The notes under the pieces were generated by a model. That model was not told the origin of the DNA and searched no databases. It was given only the letters and a program-made list of their open reading frames with translations. From Malus domestica (taxonomy: Eukaryota > Streptophyta > Magnoliopsida > Rosales > Rosaceae): DNA of 64,000 nt. This document shows, piece by piece, positions 45,335 through 56,630 of this stretch. The stretch is taken from assembly GCF_042453785.1 (NCBI RefSeq), contig NC_091676.1:2115501-2179500 (forward strand). Direction: 5' to 3'. Made by a program: the position numbers and the translations under genes. Within the stretch, counting starts at the first letter, position 1. Each line of letters starts with the position of its first letter.

Positions 45335-47312
45335 GGGAAATACCAAAAATAGGACAATTTCTTAATTTTGGGACAGTAATAGGACATTTAAAATATACAC
45401 ACGGCATGGATATGTCATGCACAACAATCGAACATAAATAGAATTTTTTTACATCTTGAAATTACTTAATTGTTCTCATATATAAATGGGTTATTTTCTT
45501 TCATTTTCTGATTTCCATCTCTCTCTACTCTCTCTTCTCTCACATTCCCCCTCATGCACTCTCTCTTCCCTTCTCACTGTGCAGAGTCCTCCCGACTAAC
45601 ACTGTCCAAATCGAAGCCACCACCAATTTCATCTCGTCTTCACGAGTCCAAAACACCTAACCTTATCACGAATCTCATCCCCAATCGTTGGGATCGAAAC
45701 TCAAGTAATTGCGAGTTTTTCGACTATTTTCTGGCAACACGACAAACAATCGAGGCTCGAGACCACCACCACTGGACTCGCATCGATAGTGGGAACAAAG
45801 CTCAGTCATTAATTGCTATGCACAAAACCCATTTGTTTTTTGCTCTCTTCCTTCCAATATTTGCAGATTAGTGGGACTAAAGAAGTTAATTTTTTTTTTC
45901 ATATTTGGAGAAGGGGAGAATAAACCCAGAAGTTGTATGAAGTTGTGATGGGATTCCCTACCTTGTTTGAATGTTGTGATAGTGTTTACTAAAAATTGGC
46001 AAAAATTTATGTTTTGTTGGATGAATTTTTTAGGATAAGTTCATTGTATGTACACGGCATGCACATGATATACTCACAGATCTGAGCCAACCCAAAAACT
46101 CAGAGCTCATAGCTCTCTCTTCAAAATCAGAAAAATGACGTCTTCACTTGTGACATCACCACCATTTACACTATATGCACACCATATGTACATCATATGT
46201 ACAGTACATGCACATAATATGCACAGAGCTTGAGATCGAGTAATGAGCTATTCTTTCACATTAATAAGAAATTTTAACGGCAATCTATTGGTATAGTGGA
46301 TACAATTAAAATATAATTGTTACGTATATAAGGTTATAGTGGCAGTTTGAAAAGTCTTGTTATGTACATCAATCATCATTTAACCGTGCATGTGGAAAAC
46401 ATGATACTTGTCATTATTTCATGGACAAGCATGATCCTTAATGTCCTCTAAGCTTTTTCTTATTTTTTTTTTTCGTCGAGGCTCATACTCACTAAATTCT
46501 GGGGCACAACATTCGTGCATCATAACTAGTGAACAGTCCTGCTTCTCATATTAAGATGTAGCCATGCACCATATATGCACACCGCATGCACATTACGAAA
46601 AAAATTTCACAAATTTCTGCAATTGGACACTTGAACCAGATATTGTTCCATCTCAGTTTTGTAGCATGTCAAAACTTGAAATTTATTCCATAACCTATAG
46701 GCCCCAACATGAAACACAAAACCTAATTTAACTTCCAAGTTTTTGGGTTGGTTCAGATCTATGAGCATATCGAATGAATGTCGTGTACATACATTGAGCA
46801 AATCCTGAAAAATTCATCCAACAAAACACCAACATTTAATGATTGGGCTTTGTTCTCATTGTAGATGCGAGTCCAGTGGTGGTAGTCTCGAGCCTCGATT
46901 ATTTGCTGTGTTGTAAAAAAATGGCCGAAAAACTCGCGGTTGCTTGAGTTTTGATCCCAACGATCGAAGATGTGATTCGTGACAAGGCTATGTGTGTTTG
47001 GACTCGTGAGGACGAGATGAAATTGGTGGTGACTTCGATTTGGACGGTGTTGGTCGGGATGATAGTGCACTGTGTGTGCACAGTGAGAAGGGGAGAGAGA
47101 ATGTGTGAGGGAGAAAGTGAGAGAAGAGAGAGGAAATGAGAGAGAGAGTAGAGAGAGATCAGAAAATGGAAGGACATAACCCATTTATATATGGGTATTT
47201 TAGTAATTTTGGTTTTGTGCATGGTGTACATGGTGTGCATGGCTTGTGCATGGCTGGTTTGTCATATTTTTGTCCCAAGATTAAGAAATTGTCCTATTTT
47301 GGAGTATTTCCC
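45335..47312. mobile_element. Fold-back Mutator-like element with long inverted arms
   Basis: The left end GGGAAATACCAAAAATAGG matches the reverse complement of the right end (GGGAAATACTCCAAAATAGG). An exact 9-bp duplication TAATTTTTA flanks it (45326-45334 and 47313-47321), the MULE size. Similarity of the arms continues for about 590 bp: the left arm reaches about 46105 (with a roughly 190-bp extra segment around 45826-46010) and the right arm is about 46725-47312. The frames at 45554-45871 (plus) and 46759-47184 (minus) are the two arms read in mirror and encode similar Ser/His-rich peptides. The ~600-bp centre has no transposase. Confidence 0.87.
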
Positions 47313-47321
47313 TAATTTTTA

Positions 47322-49005
47322 AGTGTATGAAACATCAAACTAGCATTACGAAGGTCTCAAATTCGACTTCAACTTAAAGTCATGGTGATGATAAATCTCA
47401 TACCTCATTGACAGACAGTTCAACATTTAATAGAAAAATGGACAAACTGATAGAGTTTTGACGTTAAAAGAAATTGTAAGATTAGGTATGACATTGCAAT
47501 GTTTTAAACATGAAGTATGACATTGTGGTAGTTGAGATAATTTTGTGTTGTACCCATTTAATTATGATAAATGAGATTGTTGTTGATTGGGGTTCCTATA
47601 GCACAGATGTAAACGAATCAAAGTGGGCCTTGGCCCAAGTCACCAGGGATCCATAGAATAGAAGCATATTATCGCAAAAGAAAATTTTCATGGTATTCCA
47701 AAATTCTCATTTTGTGTTCTAAATTTTTTATATTTATAGAGAAAATATACTTATGAGGAGTACAAAATGAATGAAAATTTTGTAGTGCCAATAATAATTC
47801 TGTTTACTCAAAGAATGAGGCATTGACAATGAGTTTATTCAAAGACTAATCCAACTAGCATGCCCACTTTCAAATTGCTCTTTGAATGTAGGAGAAATTA
47901 GGTTCTCATCACTCTTTCTTTCATTGCATTGATTAAAATCTTATTTCTTTTTTATTTTTGATTAAGGTCCTTACCTAACGTCATTATTTCAATTATATTT
48001 ACATACCAATATAATTAATTTTATTTCAAAAATATATTCATTTAGTGTTTGAAACGTTACATTTGATATATTTACATTTATGGTTAAACTTTGTATTATA
48101 TATTTCTATTTTTAGTTTGTACCATTTTTAATTTGCAACTCTTTTTTAATTTGTACCAAATATCTTTTTAGTTTTAATTTGTACCTATATATTAATTTCA
48201 TTTGTGCACATATTTTTAAATTTTTTATTTATACTCATAATTTATTTATAATGTACCCATTTTTCTTTATAAATGTACCACTTTGTTATATGTAAAATGT
48301 ACCTTTTTTTTGTGAATTTACCTTTTTAATGTAAAATATTTTTTTTATTTGTTTATCATGTATACATATTTTATAATAAAATATACCCCTTTTGCAATTT
48401 TTTTGAACACTATGGTACATTCGTTTGACATTTATCATTTCAAAGTTACATATTGTTACCTGTTTTTATCTATTTATTCAATAATTTTTTTTGAGTTTTT
48501 TCTTTTTTATTGTAATCGTTTTTAATTTATATGCCATATAATATGGGATTTTAAATCCCATAAACATGTCAAGTAATTAATATCCAACATATAAAAATAC
48601 ATATTAATAGTAATAATGAGGTGTACAAAGTCAAGGGACTTTGATAAAAAATTGAATACCATTAAGATTTTAGTTAAAGAATGTTAGTGGTTAGGGACTG
48701 AATACAAAGTCTCCCTTAAATGTAACCCGATTTCTTTAGTTTTCTGATGTGACTCAACACGTAACATATTTTCACAGGCCCTTCTATTTGTGGTGAAATC
48801 TTAAGCCTGATCAAGTTTAATTACGTATTGTGTGTGTGATCTGGAGTAGGTGTCATTGTTGCCTTCATAAGTGGGCTAACGTGTTTGGATATTATCAAAG
48901 AAGTCAAGATTTCATCTTAAAACCAATCGAGGATAGTGAAAGTGGGAGTCGCTCAAATACATGATGCATCAACAGACTTTCGAAAGTAAACGGTTTGCAA
49001 CTATT
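47322..49005. other. AT-rich intergenic with TGTACC-rich segment
   Basis: No gene. Between about 48110 and 48420 the string GTACC or TGTACC recurs roughly every 20-60 bp within T-rich sequence, suggesting a degraded tandem or AT-rich transposon interior. Boundaries could not be found. Confidence 0.45.
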
Positions 49006-49027
49006 CTATATAAATGAGTACGTGCGA

Positions 49028-50390
49028 GGTACCCCTGCATAATTAGTTATCTTGGCAGCAGCCTCATTTGCCAGGTTCATATCACATGTTCCTGAACTTC
49101 CATCCGAACTCTGGTATGAGTAATTTGCTTCACTGGCAATTCCTCCGTTTTGTTGAATGTATGCAAAGGCGTTAGCCATGTTACCACCATCGCAGCCGGA
49201 GTTACTTGTATCACAGCTCACAAATTGTTGCTCAGACAGTGAGATCAAGTTGCCAATTTTGATTTTGGTAATCCCTTCGACTGCTGCCACTGCAGAAAAT
49301 GCCCAGCAACAACCTGCATGTATTCAAACAAACAGATATGAATTAATTTCCGTAGGAAAGAATGCATGAAGAAAGTAATTAAAATATATATGTACGAGTA
49401 AGCTTAGCCCAATATTAATACGGTGGTTGGTGCTTTTACCACAGAGCCCTTGATCTTTTACAGGAGTAACAGCTCCTTGCTGTTGGAGCTTAAAAAGACT
49501 TCACTACTTTGGAGATGTTTTTCTCACAAAGAAGAATGTAATGCAGCGGAATTGATCGGCAAGAGAAAGAAAGAATACTGAAAGTATTACACAAGATTTT
49601 AATTCACTCACAAACTTAGTACAAGAGGAAACACTCAAACACTCTTAGAAGCTTTGTTGCTTCTTCTCACTTCTCACTTCTCACTCTCTCTTATCACTAC
49701 TTGCTCTCTTGGTTGTTACAAATGGTGTGGATGCCTTCTCCTTTTATAGGCATGGATGAAATCTTGGAGAAGCATGGAAGTATCATGCTAGAGATATCTA
49801 GATAATTCCACTACCTTCCTAAGCTAGAATTATCTACACTAATCTTGTATATTGGTGGAATCCTCACCATTATTCTAGACTCTTCCACTAACTTGAACTT
49901 TGCTGGACTTCTCTAGCATGTGCATGGATCTTTCTTTGTGCATGGGCTGGATCCATTATCTTTGGGCCAAGACAAAATTACTATTCACTTGCTCCCTCCA
50001 GTCAATGCTTGGGGGAACATCCGTCAGGCTTAGGTTTTTGTACGTAAAAGATGCATCTGCGGATGAGGTTGATTCGGTGGGCTTCTTGTATACAGTATGA
50101 TGTCTGAGAAATTCTTCATGGGTCATATCAGAAAATTGATTGATGCCTAGCTTGTATATCTTCTTCCTTTCACTGTTGAATTTCTCCACAAATCCCACAT
50201 TGTTCTTAAATATGTGGAAACGCCTTTCCTTCTATGCGCTGTCCTGGTAAACGCACCCAAAATTTTCCATCCATTGCTCATGTTTTGCAGCAATGGAAGC
50301 TTCGTACAACGCGCGGGACGTGGCTTGAGATGCCAAGGTCCCCAAGGTGATGAGTATGGCAACAATTAAAATGTTTCTTTCAAAAGCCAT
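49028..50390 (-). pseudogene. Papain-like cysteine protease (SAG12-like), broken
   Basis: From 50390 the minus strand reads a signal peptide (MAFERNILIVAILITLGTLA), then the I29 inhibitor prodomain (ASIAAKHEQWMENFG...GINQFSDMTHEEF). Next come the mature N-terminus PPSIDWREQ and GAVTPVKDQGLCG, then after an intron (49314-49439, GTAAAA...TGCAG) [14 protein letters not shown] with the catalytic Cys. [15 protein letters not shown] follows. Damage: an in-frame stop at codon 53 (50232-50234), a 507-bp LTR inside WREQ|GAV, and loss of everything after NYAGVP, including the catalytic His and Asn. It was probably a vacuolar or senescence-type protease; related functional genes should exist elsewhere. 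A TATA-like TATATAAACCC lies about 105 bp upstream on the minus strand. Confidence 0.9.
49481..49987 (-). mobile_element. Solo LTR inserted in the protease coding sequence
   Basis: The 507-bp element has TG...CA ends and a 5-bp duplication CTTGC on both sides (49476-49480 and 49988-49992). Removing it with one CTTGC copy restores the expected host-gene junction WREQGAV, which fixes the boundaries. A TATA-like CCTATAAAAGG on the minus strand (about 49742-49752) suggests leftward LTR transcription, in the protease gene's sense direction. It is a fossil left by LTR recombination; the superfamily is undetermined. Confidence 0.88.
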
Positions 50391-50600
50391 TGCTCACAAA
50401 GTACCACTGTTGATGAGAGGGGCGCTCTGTATCGACAATGGCTTTGATTTCAAGTTGTGATTGGTGTGAAGAAGCAAGCATGCTATCACGGGTTTATATA
50501 GAAGCCGATCAGAACCTCATGTATGTGCACCTTGTTGAAAAATATTATTATTTAGATTTATTTTAATGTTTGTATTTTGGGCCTAGCCCGTTAGTATTAG

Positions 50601-50869
50601 TGACACATCTAGTCTTGACTCTGCCGTAGCATGATATTGTCCGCTTTGGGCCTCGGCCACGCCCTCATAGTTTTGTTTTTGGGAACTCACACGAGAACTT
50701 CCCAGTGGGTCACCCATCCTGGGAATGCTCTCGCCCGAATTCGCTTAACTACGGAGTTCCGATGTACTCCGAAGCCAGTGAGCTCCTAAAAGGCCTCGTG
50801 CCATATGGAGGTGGGAATGTACAGTACAGCACATCACCCCATCTCCGTTGGTCGATGTGGGATGTTACA
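50601..50869 (-). mobile_element. Cassandra-type solo LTR carrying 5S rRNA sequence
   Basis: On the minus strand the 269-bp element begins TGTAACATCCCACATCG, the start I recall for Cassandra TRIM LTRs, and ends in CA. An exact 5-bp duplication ATTAG flanks it (50596-50600 and 50870-50874). It sits inside the 5' LTR of the composite element; the 3' LTR shows the uninterrupted site. About 50681-50768 is 5S rRNA-like: GGAACTCCGTAGTTAAGCG, GGGCGAGAGCA, AGGATGGGTGACC and CTGGGAAGTTCTCGTG follow in 5S order. It is a solo LTR. Confidence 0.92.
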
Positions 50870-51157
50870 ATTAGGTTTTTTATTTCCTTGCCTATTAGGG
50901 TTAGGTTAGTTTTCTATATATATATATGGTACTTTGTAACTCTATAAAATAACAAATCATTCACAACGTAATCTCTTAGAGTTTTGTAGCTGTTTCAACA
51001 TTCTTGTTTGTTTAATAATATTCTATTTTGTAGTCTTCTTTGTGGCGCATTTTGATATTCAACTTGGTGTCAAAGCAGGTTTGATCTGTCGGGATTTAAT
51101 CTGCTATTGCATGTCTCATGTCAATTTGTTATCGTCTTTCGCTGTTTGATTGTTGTT

Positions 51158-54100
51158 TGTACCATACTTGACTAATCTCGAAACTACTGAGCACCGGTCA
51201 ACGTTATACCGTCAAGGACCCAGAAGAGTTTCCCTCCAACCAGGAGACCAATCACAGCGCGATACGTGTCGACATCAGAAGCCAATCATAGCGCGACACG
51301 TGTCAACATCAGAAGCCAATCGCAACACGACACGTGTCAATGTCAGAATGAAAATAGAAACTCTCTTCTATAAATAGAGATCATTCTCTCACAATATTTC
51401 CTAATGTCATTTGTACTAAATCATTCACTAGTACTCACTAAAGGAGAGCTTGAACCTATTTACTTGTGTAAACCCTTCACAATTAATGAGAACTCCTCTA
51501 CTCCGTGGACGTAGCCAAACTGGGTGAACCACGTACATCTTGTGTTTGCTTCCCTATACCTATCCATTTAAATACTTATCCACATTAGTGACCGGAGCAA
51601 TCTAGCGAAGGTCACAAACTTAACACTTTCTGTTGTACCAAAGTCTTCACTGATTTTATGCATCAACATTTGGCGCCGTCTGTGGAAACGACACTTATTC
51701 CCACTCTCTTCAGCTTTGCCAAGCTGGTTTCCACCATTCATACACTCTTTTTTGACCAGGAATCCCTCTCCAACATAGGGAGCGAAGGAAGCCACAACAC
51801 ACAGAATGACACCCTTCTTGCACCTAGTGCGAAGCAACGAAAGAATGAAGGAAAAATGGTTGCTCTTCAAGCTAAAGTCGATGAGTTAGAAGCTTAGAAC
51901 AATAAGATAGCAATGAAGAATGAAGTCCTCCAGGAGTAGTATGGGAAACTTTTTGAGACGCTCCACGAAGCTAGGCGTACTCAAACTCGTTGCCCTTGTG
52001 GACATCAACCAAACATCTGGGTGCCCCCAACACAGAGGGTCACCTCCCTTCGACATGGGTATCCCCGATGAGGAACGAGCTAATCATCAAAACATTGATC
52101 AACATGAGACTTTTCTCAACCCAGATGCTTCGACTCAAAGTAGAAGAAGTGGAGTAAGACACCTCATTGTAGAAGGGTTTGAATGATTGAAAGCCGTTTA
52201 TCGTGACTGCCGGGACTTCGTAAAGCAACGTCGAGAGAATCCCCTCCACATATGCTAGAAGATCAATGACCCAAGGGTTTCTGAAAGACTCGGTCCTCTC
52301 TCACGACCCAGGCCAGCTGTCAATCTAGGGAAGAAACGACAGGTCCCAGAGGAACATGAAGGTACGGGGGACTTTGATGTATTCCGACAGACTCACCCTA
52401 GAAGTCAGTACGGCGAGTCCAAGGAAAAATCACACGTCCTTGCTCAAACTTTCCTAATTCCAAGAGGCGATGGAGACTTACGAAAGAAAATCTTAGTGGT
52501 ACATGACTCCACTCAAGACCCATTTGTCCTACAGCTCATTGAGGAAGTAAACAAGTTGAAGGCTGAACGTCAGGCCGAGATACCTGACTGGAACCAACCC
52601 AGGCCTGGCCCTCTCACAAGGAGGATCCTTGACACCCCCTTCAAGCGAAGATAAAACAAAAGCTTGGTTTACAACTCTATACTGGAAGGGAGACCCGATT
52701 GAACACCTTAATCTATTTAAGTCCACCATGGCATATCGGATGCACATCGACGAAGAGTAATGTCTTCTCTTCCCCTTCACCCTTTCTAGCGGAGCTCTAA
52801 ATTGGTATTGTCGTCTTCCACCTGAGACAGTAGACTCATTTAAGGAAATGAGGAAATTGTTTGTCTCTCAACACATCTTCTAGACCGATCGCTTGCATTA
52901 TGCAGATGACTTGTACACTATTCACCAGAAGCTGGACGAGTCATTATAAAAGTATGTTGGTCGTTTCAGCTATGAGTATTCTCGCTGCGCTGAGGCAGAT
53001 GACAAGATTGCCCTCAATGCCTTCACGGCAGGCCTACGTGATTGTTTCTTCAAGTACATGATCAATGCCAACACTTGGAAGACGTACTCTGAGGTGATGG
53101 CACAAACTTATAACCATGCCTTCGCCGAGGCAAGGACATATCAAGGGAAACCCCCCATAGCCACCCCTTATCAGCAAGTAGGGAGTGGAAGCCAGATCTA
53201 ACCAAATGAGAAGACATCAACCTTCCAAACGATAGCGGTGCCTCCCCTTGCCTTACTTAATACTTTGCTAAGTCAACAGACATATCAATCTCATGGCCAA
53301 AGGAAAGATTTCCATCCTCACCAGTCTCATTTTAGTAGAAGGAGTAAGGGACACTACCGCGATAACCAAGGGTATCGCCACAATAATCCCCGACCCCAGG
53401 CAGTCAACACAGTGGGTCAAGCACGTGTCAGGACAGCCCCTACCCCGAGGTATGAGGCATACACACATTTGAACGCCACATGCGTGGCCATTTACCCCAG
53501 CATAGCACACTTGATACCGAAGCCAAAGCCAAGGCACCCGGATTACAAGTCCACAAAGAAAACGGGCACGTTTTGCTGCTACCTTGAGTATAACGGCCAT
53601 GGTGGCGAGAAATGTATCACCCTTCATGATCATATTGAAACTTTGGCACGTGAAGGAAAAATTGATCAATTCCTCCTTCACCCTCCAAGGGGTAACCGTA
53701 ACCAACGCTAGGTGAATGTGATATATTCCATAAGTGGTGGCACACCCATATCTAAATCTTCCAACAGGGCCATCAAAAATAGTGAACGAGTTTTAAGGTT
53801 TGGCCACCAAGTGTTTCACGTGGAAGACATCAGGGGAGGTAAGTATCAAAAGCCTAACTGGGATCCAATATGTTTCTACCCTGAGGAAGAAAGAGGTATC
53901 ATCTATCCTCACAACGACCCACTGATCATGGAAGCTCACATAGCCAACTTTGAAGTACGACGAATCCTGGTAGACACGGGGGCTTCGGTCAATATCATGT
54001 TTGCTGAAGCTTTCAGGGCACTTAATGTAGCTGAACACTTGCTCGACCGCTCGATTTCCCCTTTGATAAGCTTCTCCGGTGATATCGTGCAACCTTTGGG

Positions 54101-54530
54101 GAGCATACACTTACCTTTCACCATTGGTACATGCCCTTACACAGCTACCATTACCATTAACTTCCTGGTGGTTGATTGCCCAATGACATACAATGTCATC
54201 TTCGGACGCACATGCATCAATGATCTTAAGGCCATGGTATCCACACATATGTTGTTGATGAAATTTCCAACCCCCTATGGCAATGGTTACATCAGAGGAG
54301 ATCAACTTAGTGCACGATCATGTTACAACACTTCAGTCAAGCAACAATACCTGCCTGTGCCCAAGGAAACCCTTTCTATACATGACCAAGTCATAAAGAC
54401 CAGCCCAGACGAAGCCAACTTGGATCTTCACGGTGGCAACAATCAACTCGACGATCCTCGAGATGACTCTTTCACCCAGCAAGCACAACCCGCTGAAGAG
54501 TTGGAGAAGGTCTTTATTGTTGTTGTTCAA
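51158..54530 (+). mobile_element. Ty3/Gypsy fragment: LTR, gag and protease region
   Basis: This is a fossil inside the composite element. A ~508-bp LTR-like segment (51158 to about 51665) starts TGTACCATACTTGAC, has TATA-like CTATAAATAGAG (about 51369-51380) and three CACGTGTC-containing repeats upstream of it. TTGGCGCCGTCTGTGG then follows, the primer-binding region typical of plant Gypsy elements. Downstream lie gag-like sequence (about 51660-53710) and an aspartic protease-like region (53712 to about 54500) with the DTGASVN active-site motif. No reverse transcriptase, RNase H or integrase region and no matching 3' LTR is present. It carries several breaks and looks non-functional. Confidence 0.85.
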
Positions 54531-55336
54531 TGTTTGTCATTAGTTATTGTCCCGTACTCCAGCGACTGACCTGCATCCCTAGCAATCTCATACCTGCCAC
54601 TGGTTTTGACGAAGCCCAGACTCGAGAACCACAAACTTGAATCGAGTTCGTCTCTTCCTTGGACCACCTTCATCTGCATTTGCTCTTGATCTGCACCTTG
54701 ACCCGCCACACCGCTGCAGCAACATGACCCACAAATCTGCTGTCTGACTAACCCCAAACCCAAGAATTGAGGTATTAGGCACTAGCGTTGGTCTGTTATT
54801 TGTTTATGAAGTCTGGGGTTTTGATGTTTGTGGAATTGATGATGAAATTTGGAATTTGGATTGGACTTTGAAGTCAAAATATCTGTAATGGTATTTGTAT
54901 GCACTGTCGAGTAATACTCAACGTGGGAGAGGAGGAAGGAAGAAAAGGAAATTGAAAATTGTTTGAGGTTTAGGCCCAGAGAGGCAAGAAAGAAATATGG
55001 TCTGTTTGGTTTGTCTGTTGTTCCACCACGACGATCGCTCGAATGCTTGGACTGGTGACCATTCGAGTGACGTTGTGTACATGGTGAGTTGGATTTTTCT
55101 TTTGTTCAGAAGCTCACAATTGGCAATGGGAAAGTTTGCACTAGCATTGTTATTGGTCTTGCACTGGCACTGACATTAGAATCTTGCAATGGCACTGGCA
55201 TTGGAATTTGGAATTTTGCACTTGCACCGATGGAATTTCGTATTGAAATTGACATCGGAAATTAGCATAACAAGCTTGTTTCCACATCGTCTGTTGGCAA
55301 ACTCATGTCCTGTACTGCCATGAGTTTGAAGAGGGG
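54531..55336. other. Unassigned interior of the composite LTR element
   Basis: This lies between the Gypsy fragment and the 3' LTR. It has no recognisable coding region. Repeated CTTGCACTGGCACTGGCATT-like phrases occur at about 55130-55230. It could be the non-coding interior of a non-autonomous element or captured host DNA. Confidence 0.45.
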
Positions 55337-55588
55337 TGTTGGAAAATATTATTATTTAGATTTATTTTAATGTTTGGTATTTTGGGCCTAGCCCGTTATT
55401 ATTAAGTTTTTGTTTCCTTGCCTATTAGGGTTAGGTTAGTTTATATATATATATGGTACATTGTAACTCTATAGAATAACAAGTCATTCAAAATGTAGTC
55501 TTTTGAAGTTTTGTAGCCGTTTCAGCATTCTTGTTTGTTTAAAAATATTCTATTTTGTAGTTTTGTTTGTGGTGCACTCTGATATTCA

Positions 55589-56000
55589 ATTTAGATGGAA
55601 CTCTTAGGAAGGGAATTTCGAAGGGAGCCAAATTTCTAGGAATATTTCATAAGTTGATGACCACAGTAAACTTATTATCAATCAATCTCGCCTGAATGCG
55701 ATTTTTGTTTTATTTTTTACTGGGAGTTTCCACACAAAGATGTTTGAATGACTTAATCCATCGATGAATCAAGAGTTGTCTATTGATCTGATGACTACAG
55801 GTCCTTGTCCATTTGCCGGAGTCTCTGCCCTTTGTCTTTTAGTCGCCGTGAATGGTACTGATGACTACAAGTTTTACAGTCTGTAGACCTTAACCGCGTA
55901 CGTACCGTGTTAAGGACTGCAGTCTTTGATGCTGATTTTTGAAGTTCAAGTACTAAAAATGGTAAGCCAATGCAGTTGCCCTCCAACTCAGAGTTGCCAA
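55589..56000. other. Intergenic between LTR element and second protease remnant
   Basis: No gene or repeat ends recognised. Confidence 0.45.
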
Positions 56001-56108
56001 ACTAGCTGCGTAAATGCGTCCATACTCAGCCATCCATTGCTCATGTTTCTGCGCAATTGAAGCTTCATTCAACGCGATGGATGAGGCTGTAGACGCCCAA
56101 GTCGCCAT
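56001..56108 (-). pseudogene. Second cysteine protease remnant (N-terminal fragment)
   Basis: From 56108 the minus strand reads MATWASTASSIALNEASIAQ, then KHEQWMAEYGRIYA, the end of a signal peptide and the start of an I29 prodomain. It is closely similar to, but distinct from, the copy starting at 50390. Similarity ends after about 35 residues and the true start of the signal peptide is missing. It shares orientation with the first remnant, so the two probably come from a tandem array of SAG12-like genes. Confidence 0.8.
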
Positions 56109-56630
56109 TAACACACTATGAACAAGGAATTAGGGATTTCCATTTTAAGTGTCAAAGCCATTAATAACAATTATAAGCTGAATAAAGCTATGGGACAAAT
56201 GGCTTTAATTAAATGAGTGATCACTACTAGATATGAAGAACCAAGAACAAAATTTTCATATATATATATAGATCAAGATGATGATTGTCTTTATTCTTTT
56301 CTGTACATGACGCACAATCTTTGGCAACAAATGGAAAGGTGCCCATATATTGAAAAATTTAAAACCGGTTTAAAAATAAGTGGATTGACTCACTTTCTGC
56401 TTCACTGTGATGAAACACAATTATAGTATTAGGTCACTAATCACTAACTTCATTGCTTTCACTACAAATTCTGGATATAAAACTTGATAAACGCGTCGTG
56501 TCGACTTTTATCATACCTGGCTAGGTTTACATAAAATGTATGCACATACTCAAATATCACTCGATTTCTGTAAATAAAAATACTGCAACAAAGTAACTTT
56601 TAGACAATTAAGCTAACAGGGCACAGATAT
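56109..56630. other. Intergenic, nothing recognised
   Basis: AT-rich flank between the protease remnant and the large LTR. Confidence 0.5.

Larger units (their letters stand above)
50533..55588 (+). mobile_element. Composite LTR element with ~255-bp LTRs
   Basis: The 5' LTR is 50533-51061 (about 255 bp once a nested insertion and its duplication are removed) and the 3' LTR is 55337-55588. Both run from TGTTG(A/G)AAAATATTATT to GATATTCA. A primer-binding-like TGGTGTCAAAGCAGG (cf. initiator-Met tRNA) follows the 5' LTR, and a purine tract GAAGAGGGG precedes the 3' LTR, giving plus orientation. The ends look Copia-like, but no Copia coding region is present. The interior holds a Ty3/Gypsy fragment (51158 to about 54530) and about 800 bp of unassigned DNA. 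Flanking 5-mers do not match. The LTRs differ at roughly 8-9% of sites by eye, suggesting insertion a few million years ago or more. A broken fossil. Confidence 0.8.

Noticed and set aside
45554-45871. 105-residue plus-strand frame similar to a minus-strand frame at 46759-47184
   Set aside because: The similarity is explained by the inverted arms of the fold-back MULE, so these are not paired host genes.
50681-50768. A genuine 5S rRNA gene
   Set aside because: It is a single 5S-like segment embedded within LTR ends with a 5-bp duplication, which is the Cassandra arrangement rather than a 5S gene array.
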